Shown one piece after another: positions 1-10,685 of a stretch of 64,000 nt of DNA. Below the pieces are notes generated by a model that saw only the letters and a list, made by a program, of their open reading frames with translations, was not told where the DNA came from and made no database searches. The position numbers and the translations under genes are program-made. Source of the stretch: Montanilutibacter psychrotolerans (GTDB lineage Bacteria; Pseudomonadota; Gammaproteobacteria; Xanthomonadales; Xanthomonadaceae); assembly GCF_003719825.1 (NCBI RefSeq), contig NZ_RIBS01000001.1:796632-860631 (forward strand). Direction: 5' to 3'. The stretch's first letter is position 1. Each line of letters begins with the position of its first letter.

Positions 1-415
1 GGACCTTGACGCCGTCGGCGCGCGCACGCGCCATCACCGGCGCGAAGCGGGCCAGCGACTCGTCGATCGAGGCATTGATGTTGGTGCGGTTGAACGCCTC
101 GGACGCCGCGGCGAACACGGCGATCTCCTCGACGCCGACCGCGCGGGCGCGCTCATAGCCCTGTTCGTTCGGCACCAGCACCGGGTAGCCGACGCCGGGC
201 CGGCGCGTGATCGCGGTGAACACCTCGGCCGCGTCGGCCAACTGCGGCACCCACTTGGGGCTGACAAAACTGGTGGCCTCGATGCTGCGCAGGCCCGTCG
301 CAGACAGCCGGTCGATCAGCTCGACCTTGTCGGCGGTGGCGACCTGGGTCTTCTCGTTCTGCAGGCCGTCGCGCGGACCAACCTCGACGATGCGCACGGC
401 GGGAGGTGTCGACAT
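1..415 (-). CDS. liuE: Hydroxymethylglutaryl-CoA lyase, N-terminal part (cut by window edge)
   Basis: This enzyme splits 3-hydroxy-3-methylglutaryl-CoA into acetyl-CoA and acetoacetate, the last step of leucine breakdown. About 138 residues are visible, starting MSTPPAVRIVEVGPRDGLQNE; the PRDGLQNE signature of the HMG-CoA lyase/DRE-TIM family is near residues 14-21. SFVSPKWVPQ and the NRTNIN segment also fit the family. The C-terminal half lies beyond position 1. The ATG at 415 is one base downstream of the stop of the biotin carboxylase gene, so the two are almost certainly co-transcribed and translationally coupled. Confidence 0.93.
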   Translation of the reverse strand, partial: MSTPPAVRIVEVGPRDGLQNEKTQVATADKVELIDRLSATGLRSIEATSFVSPKWVPQLADAAEVFTAITRRPGVGYPVLVPNEQGYERARAVGVEEIAVFAAASEAFNRTNINASIDESLARFAPVMARARADGVKV

Positions 416-416
416 C

Positions 417-2447
<2,031 letters not shown>

Positions 2448-2517
2448 ACGGGTCTGTCGATCTCGCTGGCGAAGGTGACTGCCGCCCGGGGACGGTGATC
2501 TGTCTGCGGGCTTGCGG

Positions 2518-2919
2518 CTATTCCGGGAAGTGGCAGACCGCTTCGAGGTTGTGACCGTTGGGGTCGATCACGAACGCGCCGTAGTAGTTGGGGTGGTAGA
2601 TCGGGCGAAGCCCGGGGGCGCCGTTGTCGCGCGCACCGGCGGCAATCGCCGCGGCATGGAAGGCATCGACCTCGGCGCGGCTGCGCGCCACCAGGGCGAT
2701 GTGCAGGCCGCTGCGGGTGACCTGGCCGGCGTCGTCGGCGGTGCCGATCCAGAACGCGGGCTTGTGGTTGGAGCCCAGCCCGCAGTGCCAGCTGTCGGTG
2801 CCGGTCATCTCCGGCGTCACTTCCATCACCAGGCCGTGGCCCAACGGTGCCAGTGCTGCCAGGTAGAACGCCTTGCTGGCGGGGTAGTCGGAAACCTTGA
2901 AACCGAGGTGGTCGAGCAT
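2518..2919 (-). CDS. VOC-family (glyoxalase/bleomycin-resistance fold) protein
   Basis: The 133-residue protein has one vicinal-oxygen-chelate domain: MLDHLGFKVSDYPASKAFY at the start and YHPNYYGAFVIDPNGHNLEA at the end. The late H and E residues are the usual metal ligands of this fold. An AAGGA ribosome site precedes the ATG. It sits between the enoyl-CoA hydratase gene (65 bp upstream) and liuD (70 bp downstream), so it is probably part of the liu transcription unit. The substrate is unknown. It is clearly paralogous to the VOC protein at 24432-24860, sharing the DNGAPG...YHP.YY.AFV.DP.G.N.EAV segment. Confidence 0.85.
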   Translation of the reverse strand: MLDHLGFKVSDYPASKAFYLAALAPLGHGLVMEVTPEMTGTDSWHCGLGSNHKPAFWIGTADDAGQVTRSGLHIALVARSRAEVDAFHAAAIAAGARDNGAPGLRPIYHPNYYGAFVIDPNGHNLEAVCHFPE

Positions 2920-2984
2920 CCGGGCAATCCTTCAGATCAGGGGCAGTCGGGGGCGGGCCATGGTGGTGGGAGCGGTGGCTGCGG

Positions 2985-3767
2985 TCACTCGCACCAGTGC
3001 GGCTTGCGCTTGTCGAGGAACGCGCCCAGGCCTTCCTGACCCTCCGTCGAGACGCGCAGCGAGGCGATCAGCGCCGCGTTGTCGGCATCGAGGCGGTCGC
3101 GGTCGGTCTGCGCGGTGACGCGGCGCACCAGCGATTTGGCGTGCGAGGCGGCGAACGGCCCGGCCTTGAGCAGCAGTTCGATCTGGCGCTGAACGGCATT
3201 GTCCAGCGCCGTGGCGTTGCTGACGTGATGCAGCAGGCCGATCCGGCAGGCCTCGGCGGCGTCGAAGATCTCCGCGGTGGCGAACCAGCGGCGGGCCTGG
3301 CGGGCGCCGATCGCTTCGATCACATACGGCGAGATCACCGCCGGCAGCAGGCCGAGTTTGCTTTCGGTCAGGCCGAACTTGGCCTCGTGCGCGCCGATGG
3401 CGATGTCGCAGCAGGCCACCAGGCCGACGCCGCCACCGAACGCTGCGCCGTGGACGCGGGCGATGGTGGGCTTGGGCAACTCGTCCAGCGTGCGCATCAG
3501 GCGGGCGAGGGCGAGCGAGTCGGCCAGGTTCTGCGCTTCGCTTGCGGCGGCCATGCCGCGCATCCAGTTGAGGTCGGCACCGGCCGAGAACGAAGCGCCT
3601 TCGCCTTCCAGCACGACCACACGTACCGAATCGTCCCGCCCCAGCCCTTCCAGCGCACCGGTCAGCGCCGCGATCAGCATCGGGTCGAAGGCGTTGTGCA
3701 GGTCCGGACGGTTCATGCGAAGCCGTGCCACCGGGCCTTCGCGCAGGTTCAACAGCGGGTTGCTCAT
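2985..3767 (-). CDS. liuC: Enoyl-CoA hydratase/isomerase, probable methylglutaconyl-CoA hydratase
   Basis: This 260-residue crotonase-fold protein probably hydrates 3-methylglutaconyl-CoA to HMG-CoA. Visible motifs are FSAGADLNWMRGM (CoA/oxyanion segment), HGAAFGGGVGLVACCDIAI (second oxyanion-hole glycine) and FGLTESKLGLLPAVISPYV, which carries the catalytic Glu expected in hydratases. The start MSNPLLNLREG at 3767 is chosen because the upstream open frame has no crotonase homology and the domain begins there. The gene is first of a minus-strand run with the VOC gene, liuD and liuE. Confidence 0.9.
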   Translation of the reverse strand: MSNPLLNLREGPVARLRMNRPDLHNAFDPMLIAALTGALEGLGRDDSVRVVVLEGEGASFSAGADLNWMRGMAAASEAQNLADSLALARLMRTLDELPKPTIARVHGAAFGGGVGLVACCDIAIGAHEAKFGLTESKLGLLPAVISPYVIEAIGARQARRWFATAEIFDAAEACRIGLLHHVSNATALDNAVQRQIELLLKAGPFAASHAKSLVRRVTAQTDRDRLDADNAALIASLRVSTEGQEGLGAFLDKRKPHWCE

Positions 3768-3884
3768 CGAATGCAGTCCATGCCGGGCATGCGGCGATGA
3801 TAGCCGGTGGGCTCCGTTGCCGGGTTGCGGATGGCCCGGGCGGGTGGTCCCGGGCCAAGCAGGGGCGGGCCTGCGGATGGTAGG

Positions 3885-3901
3885 ATGAGAACTATTCCCA
3901 T
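3885..3901 (+). promoter_or_regulatory. Candidate Fur box in front of feoA
   Basis: The 17-bp site ATGAGAACTATTCCCAT matches the Fur-type pattern ATGAGAATCATTCTCAT at 14 of 17 positions and is an imperfect dyad of ATGAGAA and TTCCCAT. It lies immediately before the feoA start region, where iron-dependent repression is expected. A possible -10 element (TATTCC) lies inside it. Binding itself is inferred. Confidence 0.55.
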
Positions 3902-3916
3902 TTGCCGGATTTGCCC

Positions 3917-4231
3917 TTGAAGCTGTCGGAATTGCCGCGCCGCACCCTGGCCACGGTCGGCCTGGTCGAGGACCAGAGCCCGAACGACCCGATCGCGCGG
4001 CGCCTGCGCGAGCTCGGCTTCGTCGACGGTGAACAGGTCGAAGTGGTGGCGGCCGGGCCATTCGGCGCCGAGCCGCTGCTGGTGCAGGTCGGCTTCACGC
4101 GATTCGCGCTCCGTCGCAGCGAGGCGGCGCGTATCGTCGTGGCTGTCGCCGTCGCGGCAGAATCGACGGGTTCGTGCGCGTCGGCATCCGCGCGGCCTTC
4201 GACGGCCGCGACCACGGTGGAGCCGGCATGA
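3917..4231 (+). CDS. feoA: Ferrous iron transport protein A (SH3-like)
   Basis: FeoA is a small cytoplasmic SH3-like protein that supports the FeoB ferrous-iron channel. The sequence KLSELPRRTLATVGLVED...IARRLRELGFVDGEQVEVVAAGPFG.EPLLVQVGFTRFALRRSEAARI is typical. No ATG is available. TTG at 3917 gives the family's usual M-K-L-S-x-L-P start (104 residues); TTG at 3902 would add five residues directly against the Fur-like site. The roughly 25-residue Ala/Ser/Thr tail is longer than in the 75-residue E. coli protein. Its stop overlaps the feoB ATG (ATGA), indicating translational coupling. Confidence 0.88.
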   Translation: MKLSELPRRTLATVGLVEDQSPNDPIARRLRELGFVDGEQVEVVAAGPFGAEPLLVQVGFTRFALRRSEAARIVVAVAVAAESTGSCASASARPSTAATTVEPA

Positions 4232-6111
4232 GCGCCGCCACCGCCGTCGCCCGCCTGGCCCTGGTCGGCAGCCCGAACTGCGGCAAGACCGCGTTGTTCA
4301 ACCTGCTGACCGGCAGCCGCCAGAAGGTTGCCAACTACGCCGGCGTCACCGTCGAGCGCAAGGAGGGCCGCTTCAACACGCCGTCCGGGCGCCACTGCGC
4401 CGTGCTCGACCTGCCCGGTGCCTACAGCCTCCATGCCGCCAGCCTCGACGAGGCCGTGACCCGTGACCTGTGCCGCGGCTTCTACCCCGGCGAACCGGTT
4501 CCCGACGTGCTGGTATGCGTGGTCGACGCGACCAACCTGCGCCTGCACCTGCGGTTCCTGCTGGAACTGCGCGAGCTCGACCGGCCGATGGTGGTGGCGG
4601 TCAACATGATGGATGCCGCGCGTCGCCGTGGCATCGAAGTCGACTTGGCGGTGCTCGAACGCGAGCTCGGCGTCCCCGTCGTGCCCACGGTGGCCGTGCG
4701 CCGGCACGGCGCCGACGAACTGCTGACCCGACTCGACGCACTCGTCGAAGCGCCGCATCCCCCACGCCCGCGCCTGGCGGCCGAGCAGCCCGAAGGCATG
4801 ACGCCCGAGCAGGCGTTGCACGCCGAGACCCGCCGCCTGCTGTCGCTGGCGGTGACCATGCCGCGCCGCACCGCGGTGATCGACGACACGCTCGATCGCT
4901 GGCTGCTGCACCCGGTGCTGGGACTGGTTGTGCTGGCCGTTGTGATGTTCCTGATCTTCCAGGCGGTGTACGCCTGGGCCACGCCGTTGATGGACCTCAT
5001 CGATGCCGGGACCGGCGCGTTCGGTGGCTGGGTGGGAGGGGCGCTGCCGGAAGGACCACTCAACAGCCTGCTGGTCGATGGCGTGATCGCCGGACTGGGC
5101 GGCGTAATCGTCTTCCTGCCGCAGATCCTGATCCTGTTTGCATTCATCCTCGCCCTGGAGGAGTCCGGCTACCTGCCGCGCGCTGCGTTCCTGCTGGACC
5201 GCATGATGGCCGGCGCCGGGCTTTCCGGTCGCTCGTTCATCCCGCTGCTGTCCAGCTTTGCCTGCGCGGTGCCGGGAATCATGGCCACGCGCTCGATCCA
5301 GGATCCGCGCGATCGCCTCGCCACGATCATGGTCGCGCCGCTGATGACGTGCTCGGCGCGCCTGCCGGTGTACGCGTTGCTGATCGGTGCGTTCATTCCG
5401 CAGAAGCAGGTGCTGGGCGTGTTGAACCAGCAGGGGCTGGTGCTGTTCGCCCTGTACGCCGCCGGTGTGCTGAGCGCGCTGGCGGTGTCGTGGGTCATGA
5501 AGAAGTGGCGTCGCGACAAGGGCGAGCACCCGTTGCTGATGGAATTGCCGTCGTACCGTGTTCCGCACCCGCGCGACCTGCTGCACGGCCTGTGGGAGCG
5601 CGCGTGGATCTTCCTGCGCCGGGTGGGCGGCATCATCCTCGCGCTGACTGTGCTGCTGTGGTTCCTGCTGTCGTTCCCCGGTGCGCCGGAGGGCGCAACC
5701 GGACCGGCCATCGACTACAGCTTCGCCGGCCGCATCGGCCATGCGATGACGACCGTCTTCGCGCCGCTGGGTTTCAACTGGCAGATCTGCATCGCGCTGA
5801 TCCCGGGGCTGGCCGCGCGCGAGGTGGTGGTGTCGTCGCTGGCCACGGTGTACGCGTTGTCGGCCGCCGACGACGAAGCCGCCAGCCAGGCGCTGACCCC
5901 GCTGATCAGCGACGGCTGGTCGCTGGCCACGGCGTTGTCGCTGCTGGTGTGGTTCATCTATGCGCCGCAGTGCATCTCCACGCTGGCGACGATCCGCCGC
6001 GAGACCCGCTCGTGGAAGCAGGTGGCGATCAGCACCGGGTATCTGTTCGGCCTGTCGTATCTCGCCTCGTTCGTGACCTACCAGGTCGCGGTCGCGCTGG
6101 GTGCCGGCTGA
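4228..6111 (+). CDS. feoB: Ferrous iron transporter FeoB (G-protein membrane permease)
   Basis: This 627-residue inner-membrane protein imports Fe(II). The N-terminal G domain has the P-loop GSPNCGKT (residues 14-21), switch segment NYAGVTVERKEG, DLPGAY (G3) and NMMD (G4). After the helical GDI-like segment, the permease carries about eight membrane spans and two Gate repeats, with a conserved Cys in SFACAVPGIMATRS and another in MTCSARLPVYALL. It is shorter than E. coli FeoB (773 residues) but within the family range. The ATG at 4228 overlaps the feoA stop; an upstream in-frame GTG at 4174 lies inside feoA and is not favoured. Confidence 0.96.
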   Translation: MSAATAVARLALVGSPNCGKTALFNLLTGSRQKVANYAGVTVERKEGRFNTPSGRHCAVLDLPGAYSLHAASLDEAVTRDLCRGFYPGEPVPDVLVCVVDATNLRLHLRFLLELRELDRPMVVAVNMMDAARRRGIEVDLAVLERELGVPVVPTVAVRRHGADELLTRLDALVEAPHPPRPRLAAEQPEGMTPEQALHAETRRLLSLAVTMPRRTAVIDDTLDRWLLHPVLGLVVLAVVMFLIFQAVYAWATPLMDLIDAGTGAFGGWVGGALPEGPLNSLLVDGVIAGLGGVIVFLPQILILFAFILALEESGYLPRAAFLLDRMMAGAGLSGRSFIPLLSSFACAVPGIMATRSIQDPRDRLATIMVAPLMTCSARLPVYALLIGAFIPQKQVLGVLNQQGLVLFALYAAGVLSALAVSWVMKKWRRDKGEHPLLMELPSYRVPHPRDLLHGLWERAWIFLRRVGGIILALTVLLWFLLSFPGAPEGATGPAIDYSFAGRIGHAMTTVFAPLGFNWQICIALIPGLAAREVVVSSLATVYALSAADDEAASQALTPLISDGWSLATALSLLVWFIYAPQCISTLATIRRETRSWKQVAISTGYLFGLSYLASFVTYQVAVALGAG

Positions 6112-6113
6112 CC

Positions 6114-6362
6114 GTGGACGCCGGCCTGCTCGCGCAGTACGCCGTGATCGCGTTGGCGGTGCTGGCCAGCGTGGCGTTCGTCTTCAAGCGCCAGTTCCCG
6201 GGCGCCACCCGCCGGCTGCGGATCGCCTGCGCACTGCCGCTGTTGCGCGAGGGCCGGGCCGATTGGTTGCGTCGGCTCGGTCGCCGGATCGCGCCACCGA
6301 GTCTGCTGTCCGGCGATGATGGCTGTGGCGGCTGCAACAGTTGCGGGCCGAAATCTCGCTAG
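6114..6362 (+). CDS. Small FeoB-associated Cys-rich membrane protein
   Basis: The 82-residue protein starts at a GTG two bases after the feoB stop. It has one N-terminal membrane helix (QYAVIALAVLASVAFVF), a basic middle (KRQFPGATRRLR, RRLGRR) and a C-terminal CGGCNSCG cluster. Proteins with one helix plus a CxxC..C tail are often found after feoB and are called FeoB-associated Cys-rich membrane proteins; they may take the place of FeoC. Iron or Fe-S binding by the three cysteines is inference. The coupling to feoB is seen directly. Confidence 0.75.
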   Translation: MDAGLLAQYAVIALAVLASVAFVFKRQFPGATRRLRIACALPLLREGRADWLRRLGRRIAPPSLLSGDDGCGGCNSCGPKSR

Positions 6363-6561
6363 CGTGGCGCGTGGCACGTCTGCAATTCACGATCAGATGA
6401 CTTCGCGCGGGCAGGCCCCGCGAACGCATCCGTCGGCTCGCCGGACAGGCGCTGGCGATGGATTGCCGGTTCGGGTCAGATGCCGTCGACCGATCTGAAC
6501 GGGGCCAAGGCGGCCCGAGCTGCGTGACCGCCGCCATGGATCCGGATCACATCCGGAGCGA

Positions 6562-8172
6562 TTACATCCGGAACACGCCGAATCGCGTGCGCGCCTCGAT
6601 GGGGGCGTTGAGGCTGGCCGAAAGGCCCAGGCCCAGCACGCGGCGCGTGTCTGCCGGGTCGATGATGCCGTCGTCCCACAGCCGCGCGGTGGCGTAGTAC
6701 GGGTTGCCCTGCGACTCGTACTGGTCGCGGATGGGGGTCTTGAAGGTTTCTTCCTCGTCGGGCGTCCACACACCACCACGCGCCTCGATGCCATCGCGCT
6801 TCACGGTGGCCAGCACGCTGGCGGCCTGCTCGCCGCCCATCACGCTGATGCGCGCGTTGGGCCACATCCACAGGAAGCGCGCGCCGTACGCGCGTCCGCA
6901 CATCGCGTAGTTGCCGGCGCCGAAACTGCCGCCGATCACCACCGTGAACTTGGGCACGTGCGAACACGCCACCGCGGTCACCATCTTGGCGCCGTCCTTG
7001 GCGATGCCTGCCTGTTCGTACTTCTTGCCGACCATGAAGCCGGTGATGTTCTGCAGGAACACCAGCGGGATGCCGCGCTGGTTGCACAGCTCGATGAAAT
7101 GCGCGCCCTTGAGCGCGCTCTCGGCAAACAGAATGCCGTTGTTGGCGACGATGCCAACCGGGTAGCCGTGCAGGTGCGCGAAGCCGGTCACCAGGGTCTT
7201 GCCGTAGCGGGCCTTGAATTCCTGGAAGTCGCTGCCGTCCACCACGCGCGCGATGACTTCGCGGATGTCGAACGGGCGCCGCGTGTCCTTGGGCACGATG
7301 CCGTACAGCTCGTCGGCCGCGTACAGCGGCTCGCGCGTGGACTGCACGGTCACCGGCAACGTCTTGCGGCGGTTGAACGAGGCCACGATGTCGCGCGCGA
7401 TCTGCAGCGCGTGGCGGTCGTCCTGCGCGAAGTGGTCGGCGACGCCGGAGATGCTGGTATGCACGTCGGCGCCACCCAGGGTTTCGGCGTCGACGACTTC
7501 GCCGGTGGCCGCCTTCACCAGCGGCGGACCGCCGAGGAAGATCGTGCCCTGTTCCTTGACGATGACGCTCTCGTCGCACATCGCCGGCACGTACGCACCG
7601 CCGGCCGTGCACGAGCCCATGACCACCGCCACCTGCGGGATGTTCTCGGCCGACAACCGCGCCTGGTTGTAGAAGATCCGGCCGAAGTGCTCGCGATCCG
7701 GGAACACTTCGTCCTGCAGCGGCAGGAAGGCGCCACCGGAGTCGACGAGGTAGACGCAGGGCAGGTTGTTCTCGCGCGCGATTTCCTGCGCGCGCAGGTG
7801 CTTCTTCACCGTCATCGGGAAGTAGGTGCCACCCTTGACGGTGGCGTCGTTGGCGACGATCACCACTTCCTGATCCATCACCCGGCCAATGCCGCAGACC
7901 ATGCCGGCAGCCGGTGCCGCGTCGTCGTACATACCCTCGGCGGCCAGCGGTGCGATTTCGAGGAACGGCGATCCCGGGTCGAGCAGCGCGGTGATGCGAT
8001 CGCGTGCCAGCAGCTTGCCGCGCTCGGTGTGCTTGTTGCGCGCCTTCTCGCCGCCACCGTCCGCGGCCCGTGCCAGGCGCGTGTCGAGCTCGTCGACGAG
8101 GGCGCGGTGATAGCGGACGTTGTCGAGGAAATCCTGCGAACGGGGGTCGAGCTGGGAAGTGAGCGCGGGCAT
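6562..8172 (-). CDS. liuB: Methylcrotonyl-CoA carboxylase, carboxyltransferase beta subunit
   Basis: This 536-residue subunit transfers the carboxyl group from biotin to 3-methylcrotonyl-CoA. The start [15 protein letters not shown], the carboxyltransferase segments [17 protein letters not shown] and [17 protein letters not shown], and [19 protein letters not shown] and [15 protein letters not shown] are characteristic of acyl-CoA carboxyltransferases of the MCC type. It is the partner of the alpha subunit at 417-2447. Unusually for a liu operon, the two are separated by about 4 kb that includes the feo operon on the opposite strand. Confidence 0.95.
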   Translation of the reverse strand: MPALTSQLDPRSQDFLDNVRYHRALVDELDTRLARAADGGGEKARNKHTERGKLLARDRITALLDPGSPFLEIAPLAAEGMYDDAAPAAGMVCGIGRVMDQEVVIVANDATVKGGTYFPMTVKKHLRAQEIARENNLPCVYLVDSGGAFLPLQDEVFPDREHFGRIFYNQARLSAENIPQVAVVMGSCTAGGAYVPAMCDESVIVKEQGTIFLGGPPLVKAATGEVVDAETLGGADVHTSISGVADHFAQDDRHALQIARDIVASFNRRKTLPVTVQSTREPLYAADELYGIVPKDTRRPFDIREVIARVVDGSDFQEFKARYGKTLVTGFAHLHGYPVGIVANNGILFAESALKGAHFIELCNQRGIPLVFLQNITGFMVGKKYEQAGIAKDGAKMVTAVACSHVPKFTVVIGGSFGAGNYAMCGRAYGARFLWMWPNARISVMGGEQAASVLATVKRDGIEARGGVWTPDEEETFKTPIRDQYESQGNPYYATARLWDDGIIDPADTRRVLGLGLSASLNAPIEARTRFGVFRM

Positions 8173-8377
8173 CGGTTCGTGGGCTGGCGACAGAACGCGG
8201 CATCAAACCACAAAGCGCATCGACCGACAAAGAATGCCTGGGAATGGTTGGCCGCGCGTGCGTCAGCGTATGTACCGGGCCGGTGCACGCTGCGGCGTCG
8301 GCTCAAACTGGAAACCCGCAGGGTCCGCACGGAAATCGTGCGTATTGCCTGGCGACGATCGATGTCATTGTTCACGC

Positions 8378-8407
8378 AAAAAAAAGGGCCCGCTTGCGCG
8401 GGCCCTT
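8378..8407 (-). terminator. Rho-independent terminator of the first Ala-rich lipoprotein gene
   Basis: An 8-bp perfect stem GGGCCCGC/GCGGGCCC (8386-8393 and 8398-8405) has a TTGC loop and is flanked by two further A-T pairs. Read on the minus strand it is followed by an uninterrupted T run (the complement of 8378-8385). It lies just after the stop at 8433. Confidence 0.85.
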
Positions 8408-8432
8408 CGGGTATTGCCTGACGCGAAGTCGA

Positions 8433-8813
8433 TTACTTCTTGACTTCTTCGGCAGCGGCTTCGGCCTTGTCCGAGACGTCCTTGGCGGCGTCGGCGGTGG
8501 CCTGCGCAGCGTCGGCGGTCGCGCCAGCGGCAGCGGCGGTCGCTTCGGCAGCAGCGGCAGCGGCGGTGTCGGTGGCTTCGGTCACGGCAGCGCCGGTCTC
8601 GGCGACGGCTTCGCCGGTGGCGGCAGCAGCGGCGTCGGCGCCTTCAGCGGCGGCGGTGCCGGCAGCGGCAGCGGCGTCAGCGGCAGCGGCGCCAGCCTGG
8701 TCGGCAGCGGCGGCGGCTTCAGCGGCTTCGCCCTGGGCGGTGGCGGTTTCGTTCTTGCAGGCCGAGAGCGACAGGACGGCGGCGGCGAGCAGGATGGCGA
8801 GCTTCGTATTCAT
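8433..8813 (-). CDS. Alanine-rich putative lipoprotein (paralogue 1)
   Basis: The 126-residue protein begins MNTKLAILLAAAVLSLSACKN, a lipoprotein signal with lipobox LSAC, so Cys19 would be lipidated. The rest is almost entirely Ala with regular Asp/Glu/Thr/Gly and ends AEEVKK. Composition and heptad-like spacing suggest a long periplasmic amphipathic helix, as in Lpp-like spacer proteins; no enzymatic motif is visible. The start at 8813 follows GGAGACATCC; a longer upstream frame lacks a signal peptide. The gene next upstream (8997-9386) is a paralogue with the same EEVKK end, so the pair arose by duplication. Confidence 0.8.
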   Translation of the reverse strand: MNTKLAILLAAAVLSLSACKNETATAQGEAAEAAAAADQAGAAAADAAAAAGTAAAEGADAAAAATGEAVAETGAAVTEATDTAAAAAAEATAAAAGATADAAQATADAAKDVSDKAEAAAEEVKK

Positions 8814-8929
8814 GGATGTCTCCGGAGCGGTAGCTGGTGATTGATTCGGGCCGATCGTTGGATCGGTGTCAGGCACTGCCAGTGCGCGCGGCAATCCGGC
8901 GAGGCCGGGTCCGATCGTTCACTGACCAC

Positions 8930-8967
8930 TTGCAGAATAAGAACAGCCGCCGGAAACCCGGCGGCTG
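8930..8967 (-). terminator. Terminator hairpin after the second Ala-rich lipoprotein gene
   Basis: A 10-bp stem CAGCCGCCGG/CCGGCGGCTG (8944-8953 and 8958-8967) has a 4-base loop and is followed on the minus strand by a T-rich stretch (TTCTTATTCT). A second small stem, AACCCGC/GCGGGTT, abuts the stop codon at 8980-8995. Confidence 0.65.
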
Positions 8968-8996
8968 CTCCGTGTTGCAAACCCGCGAGCGGGTTA

Positions 8997-9386
8997 TTAC
9001 TTCTTGACTTCTTCGGTCGCTTCAGCGGCCTGCTTGGCAGCGTCAGCAGCCTGACCGGCGGCGTCGGCAGCCTGGCCAGCGGCGTCGGCAGCGGCGTCAG
9101 CGGCCGGAGCGGTGGTGGCGGCGCCAGCGGCGTCAGCGGCCGTGGCGGCGGTGTCAGCAGCAGCGGCAGCGGCGTCGGCCGAAGCCTGGGCAGCGTCGGC
9201 GCCAGCAGCGGCGGTGGCGTCAGCCGGCATGGCGGCGGCGTCGGCAGCGGCGGTGTCGGCGGCAGCAGCGGCTTCGGTCGAAGCAGCGGCAGCGTCGGCA
9301 GCGGCGTTGTCAGCCTGCTGGGAGTTGGTGCAAGCGGTCAGGGCGAAGCCCAGGGCCAGAGCGATCAGCGCCTTGTTCATGGTCAT
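8997..9386 (-). CDS. Alanine-rich putative lipoprotein (paralogue 2)
   Basis: The 129-residue protein starts MTMNKALIALALGFALTACTN with lipobox LTAC. It continues as an Ala/Asp/Thr/Gln-rich helix with repeated AGQAADA blocks and ends TEEVKK. An alternative ATG two codons later is equally possible. Like its paralogue downstream it is predicted to be a lipidated helical envelope protein of unknown role. Each gene has its own terminator, so the two are probably separate transcripts. A TTGACA promoter-like element lies about 75 bp upstream. Confidence 0.8.
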   Translation of the reverse strand: MTMNKALIALALGFALTACTNSQQADNAAADAAAASTEAAAAADTAAADAAAMPADATAAAGADAAQASADAAAAAADTAATAADAAGAATTAPAADAAADAAGQAADAAGQAADAAKQAAEATEEVKK

Positions 9387-9435
9387 GGTACGGTTTCCTC
9401 GTCAAAGAATTTGGGCAACGCGCAAGTGCGCGCCG

Positions 9436-9468
9436 ATAACATGATGACAAGCCAGTGACGTGTGTCAA
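9436..9468 (-). promoter_or_regulatory. Candidate sigma-70 promoter of Ala-rich lipoprotein 2
   Basis: On the minus strand a perfect TTGACA (complement of 9463-9468) is followed 17 bp later by ATCATG (9440-9445), with TGTTAT at 9436-9441 as an alternative -10. It points toward the ATG at 9386. The -10 element is weak, so only the -35 is convincing. Confidence 0.4.
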
Positions 9469-9509
9469 GCGGCTGGCCGGTTTTTTTTTGTTATTACGTT
9501 GTTAGCGCC

Positions 9510-10685
9510 TTATGCCAATTCAATCGCAATCGCAGTGGCTTCGCCACCTCCGATGCAAAGCGATGCGACGCCGCGCTTGCAACCACGGCTGAACAGCGCG
9601 TTCAACAGGGTCACCACAAGGCGGGCGCCGCTGGCGCCAATGGGGTGTCCGAGGGCGCAGGCACCACCGTTCACGTTGATCTTGTCGTGGGGGATGCCCA
9701 GGTCCTTCATCGGCGCCATTGCCACGCAGGCGAAGGCTTCGTTGACCTCGAACAGGTCCACGTCGGCGACGCTCCAGCCGGCCTTTTCCAGCACATTCGA
9801 GATGGCCTTGACCGGCGCCGTGGTGAACCACTCCGGCGCCTGTGCGTGACCGGCATGGGCGACGATGCGCGCCAGCGGCTTGAGGCCGCGGCGAGCGGCT
9901 TCGTCGGCGCTCATCAGCAGCGTCGCGGCGGCGCCGTCGGAGATCTTCGACGACGAGGCCGCGGTCAGCACGCCGTCCTTGCCGAACGCGGCACGCAGGG
10001 TGGGGATCTTGCTGGTGTCGATCTTGCCGGGCTCTTCGTCGGTGTCGACCACGACCTCGCCCTTGCGGCCCTTCACGGTGACCGCAACGATCTCGTCCTT
10101 GAAGGCGCCGGACGCCTGCGCGGCCTGGGCGCGCTTGACGCTCTCTTCGGAGTAGGCGTCCAGCGCGGCGCGATCGAAGCCGTAGGTGTTGCAGGCCATG
10201 TCGCCGAACACGCCCATCGCCTGGCCATCGTAAGGGTTGGTCAGGCCGTCGAAGGCCATGTGGTCGATGAATTCGGCGGCGCCGTAGCGGATGCCGTTGC
10301 GCGAACCGTTGAGCAGGTGCGGTGCGTTGCTCATCGACTCCATGCCGCCGGCAATCACGACGTGCGCCGAGCCTGCCTTGATCAGGTCGTGGGCGAGCAT
10401 GATCGCCTTCATGCCCGAGCCGCAGACCTTGTTGATGGTGGTGCAGCCGGCCGAGGTCGGCAGGCCGGCGCCGAGAGCGGCCTGGCGCGCCGGCGCCTGG
10501 CCGAGGCCGGCGGGCAGCACGCAGCCCATGATCACTTCGTCGACCTGGTCGGCGGCGACGCCGGCATGCGCCAGGGCGCCATTGATGGCGGCGGTACCCA
10601 GCACAGGCGTCGGCACGCCATTGAACTGGCCGAGGAATGAACCGATGGCGGTGCGCTTGGCACCGACGATGACGACGTCGGACAT
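9510..10685 (-). CDS. Acetyl-CoA C-acetyltransferase (thiolase)
   Basis: This 391-residue thiolase catalyses reversible thiolysis of acetoacetyl-CoA to two acetyl-CoA. The acyl-enzyme Cys is C88 in INKVCGSGMKA. The distal catalytic segments NVNGGACALGHPIGASG and CIGGGEATA are intact. The start MSDVVIVGAKRTAIG at 10685 has a strong AGGAG site; the longer upstream frame is not thiolase-like. It can complete leucine degradation by consuming the acetoacetate-derived product of HMG-CoA lyase. The minus strand and the spacing suggest its own promoter in 10686-11047. Confidence 0.93.
   Translation of the reverse strand: MSDVVIVGAKRTAIGSFLGQFNGVPTPVLGTAAINGALAHAGVAADQVDEVIMGCVLPAGLGQAPARQAALGAGLPTSAGCTTINKVCGSGMKAIMLAHDLIKAGSAHVVIAGGMESMSNAPHLLNGSRNGIRYGAAEFIDHMAFDGLTNPYDGQAMGVFGDMACNTYGFDRAALDAYSEESVKRAQAAQASGAFKDEIVAVTVKGRKGEVVVDTDEEPGKIDTSKIPTLRAAFGKDGVLTAASSSKISDGAAATLLMSADEAARRGLKPLARIVAHAGHAQAPEWFTTAPVKAISNVLEKAGWSVADVDLFEVNEAFACVAMAPMKDLGIPHDKINVNGGACALGHPIGASGARLVVTLLNALFSRGCKRGVASLCIGGGEATAIAIELA

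Noticed and set aside
3892..5742. 616-codon minus-strand frame opposite feoB
   Set aside because: FeoA and FeoB on the plus strand have all family motifs; the antisense frame has none.
8440..9458. Ser/Gly/Ala-rich plus-strand frames over the two lipoprotein genes
   Set aside because: They are antisense products of the Ala-repeat genes; the minus-strand frames have signal peptides, ribosome sites and terminators.
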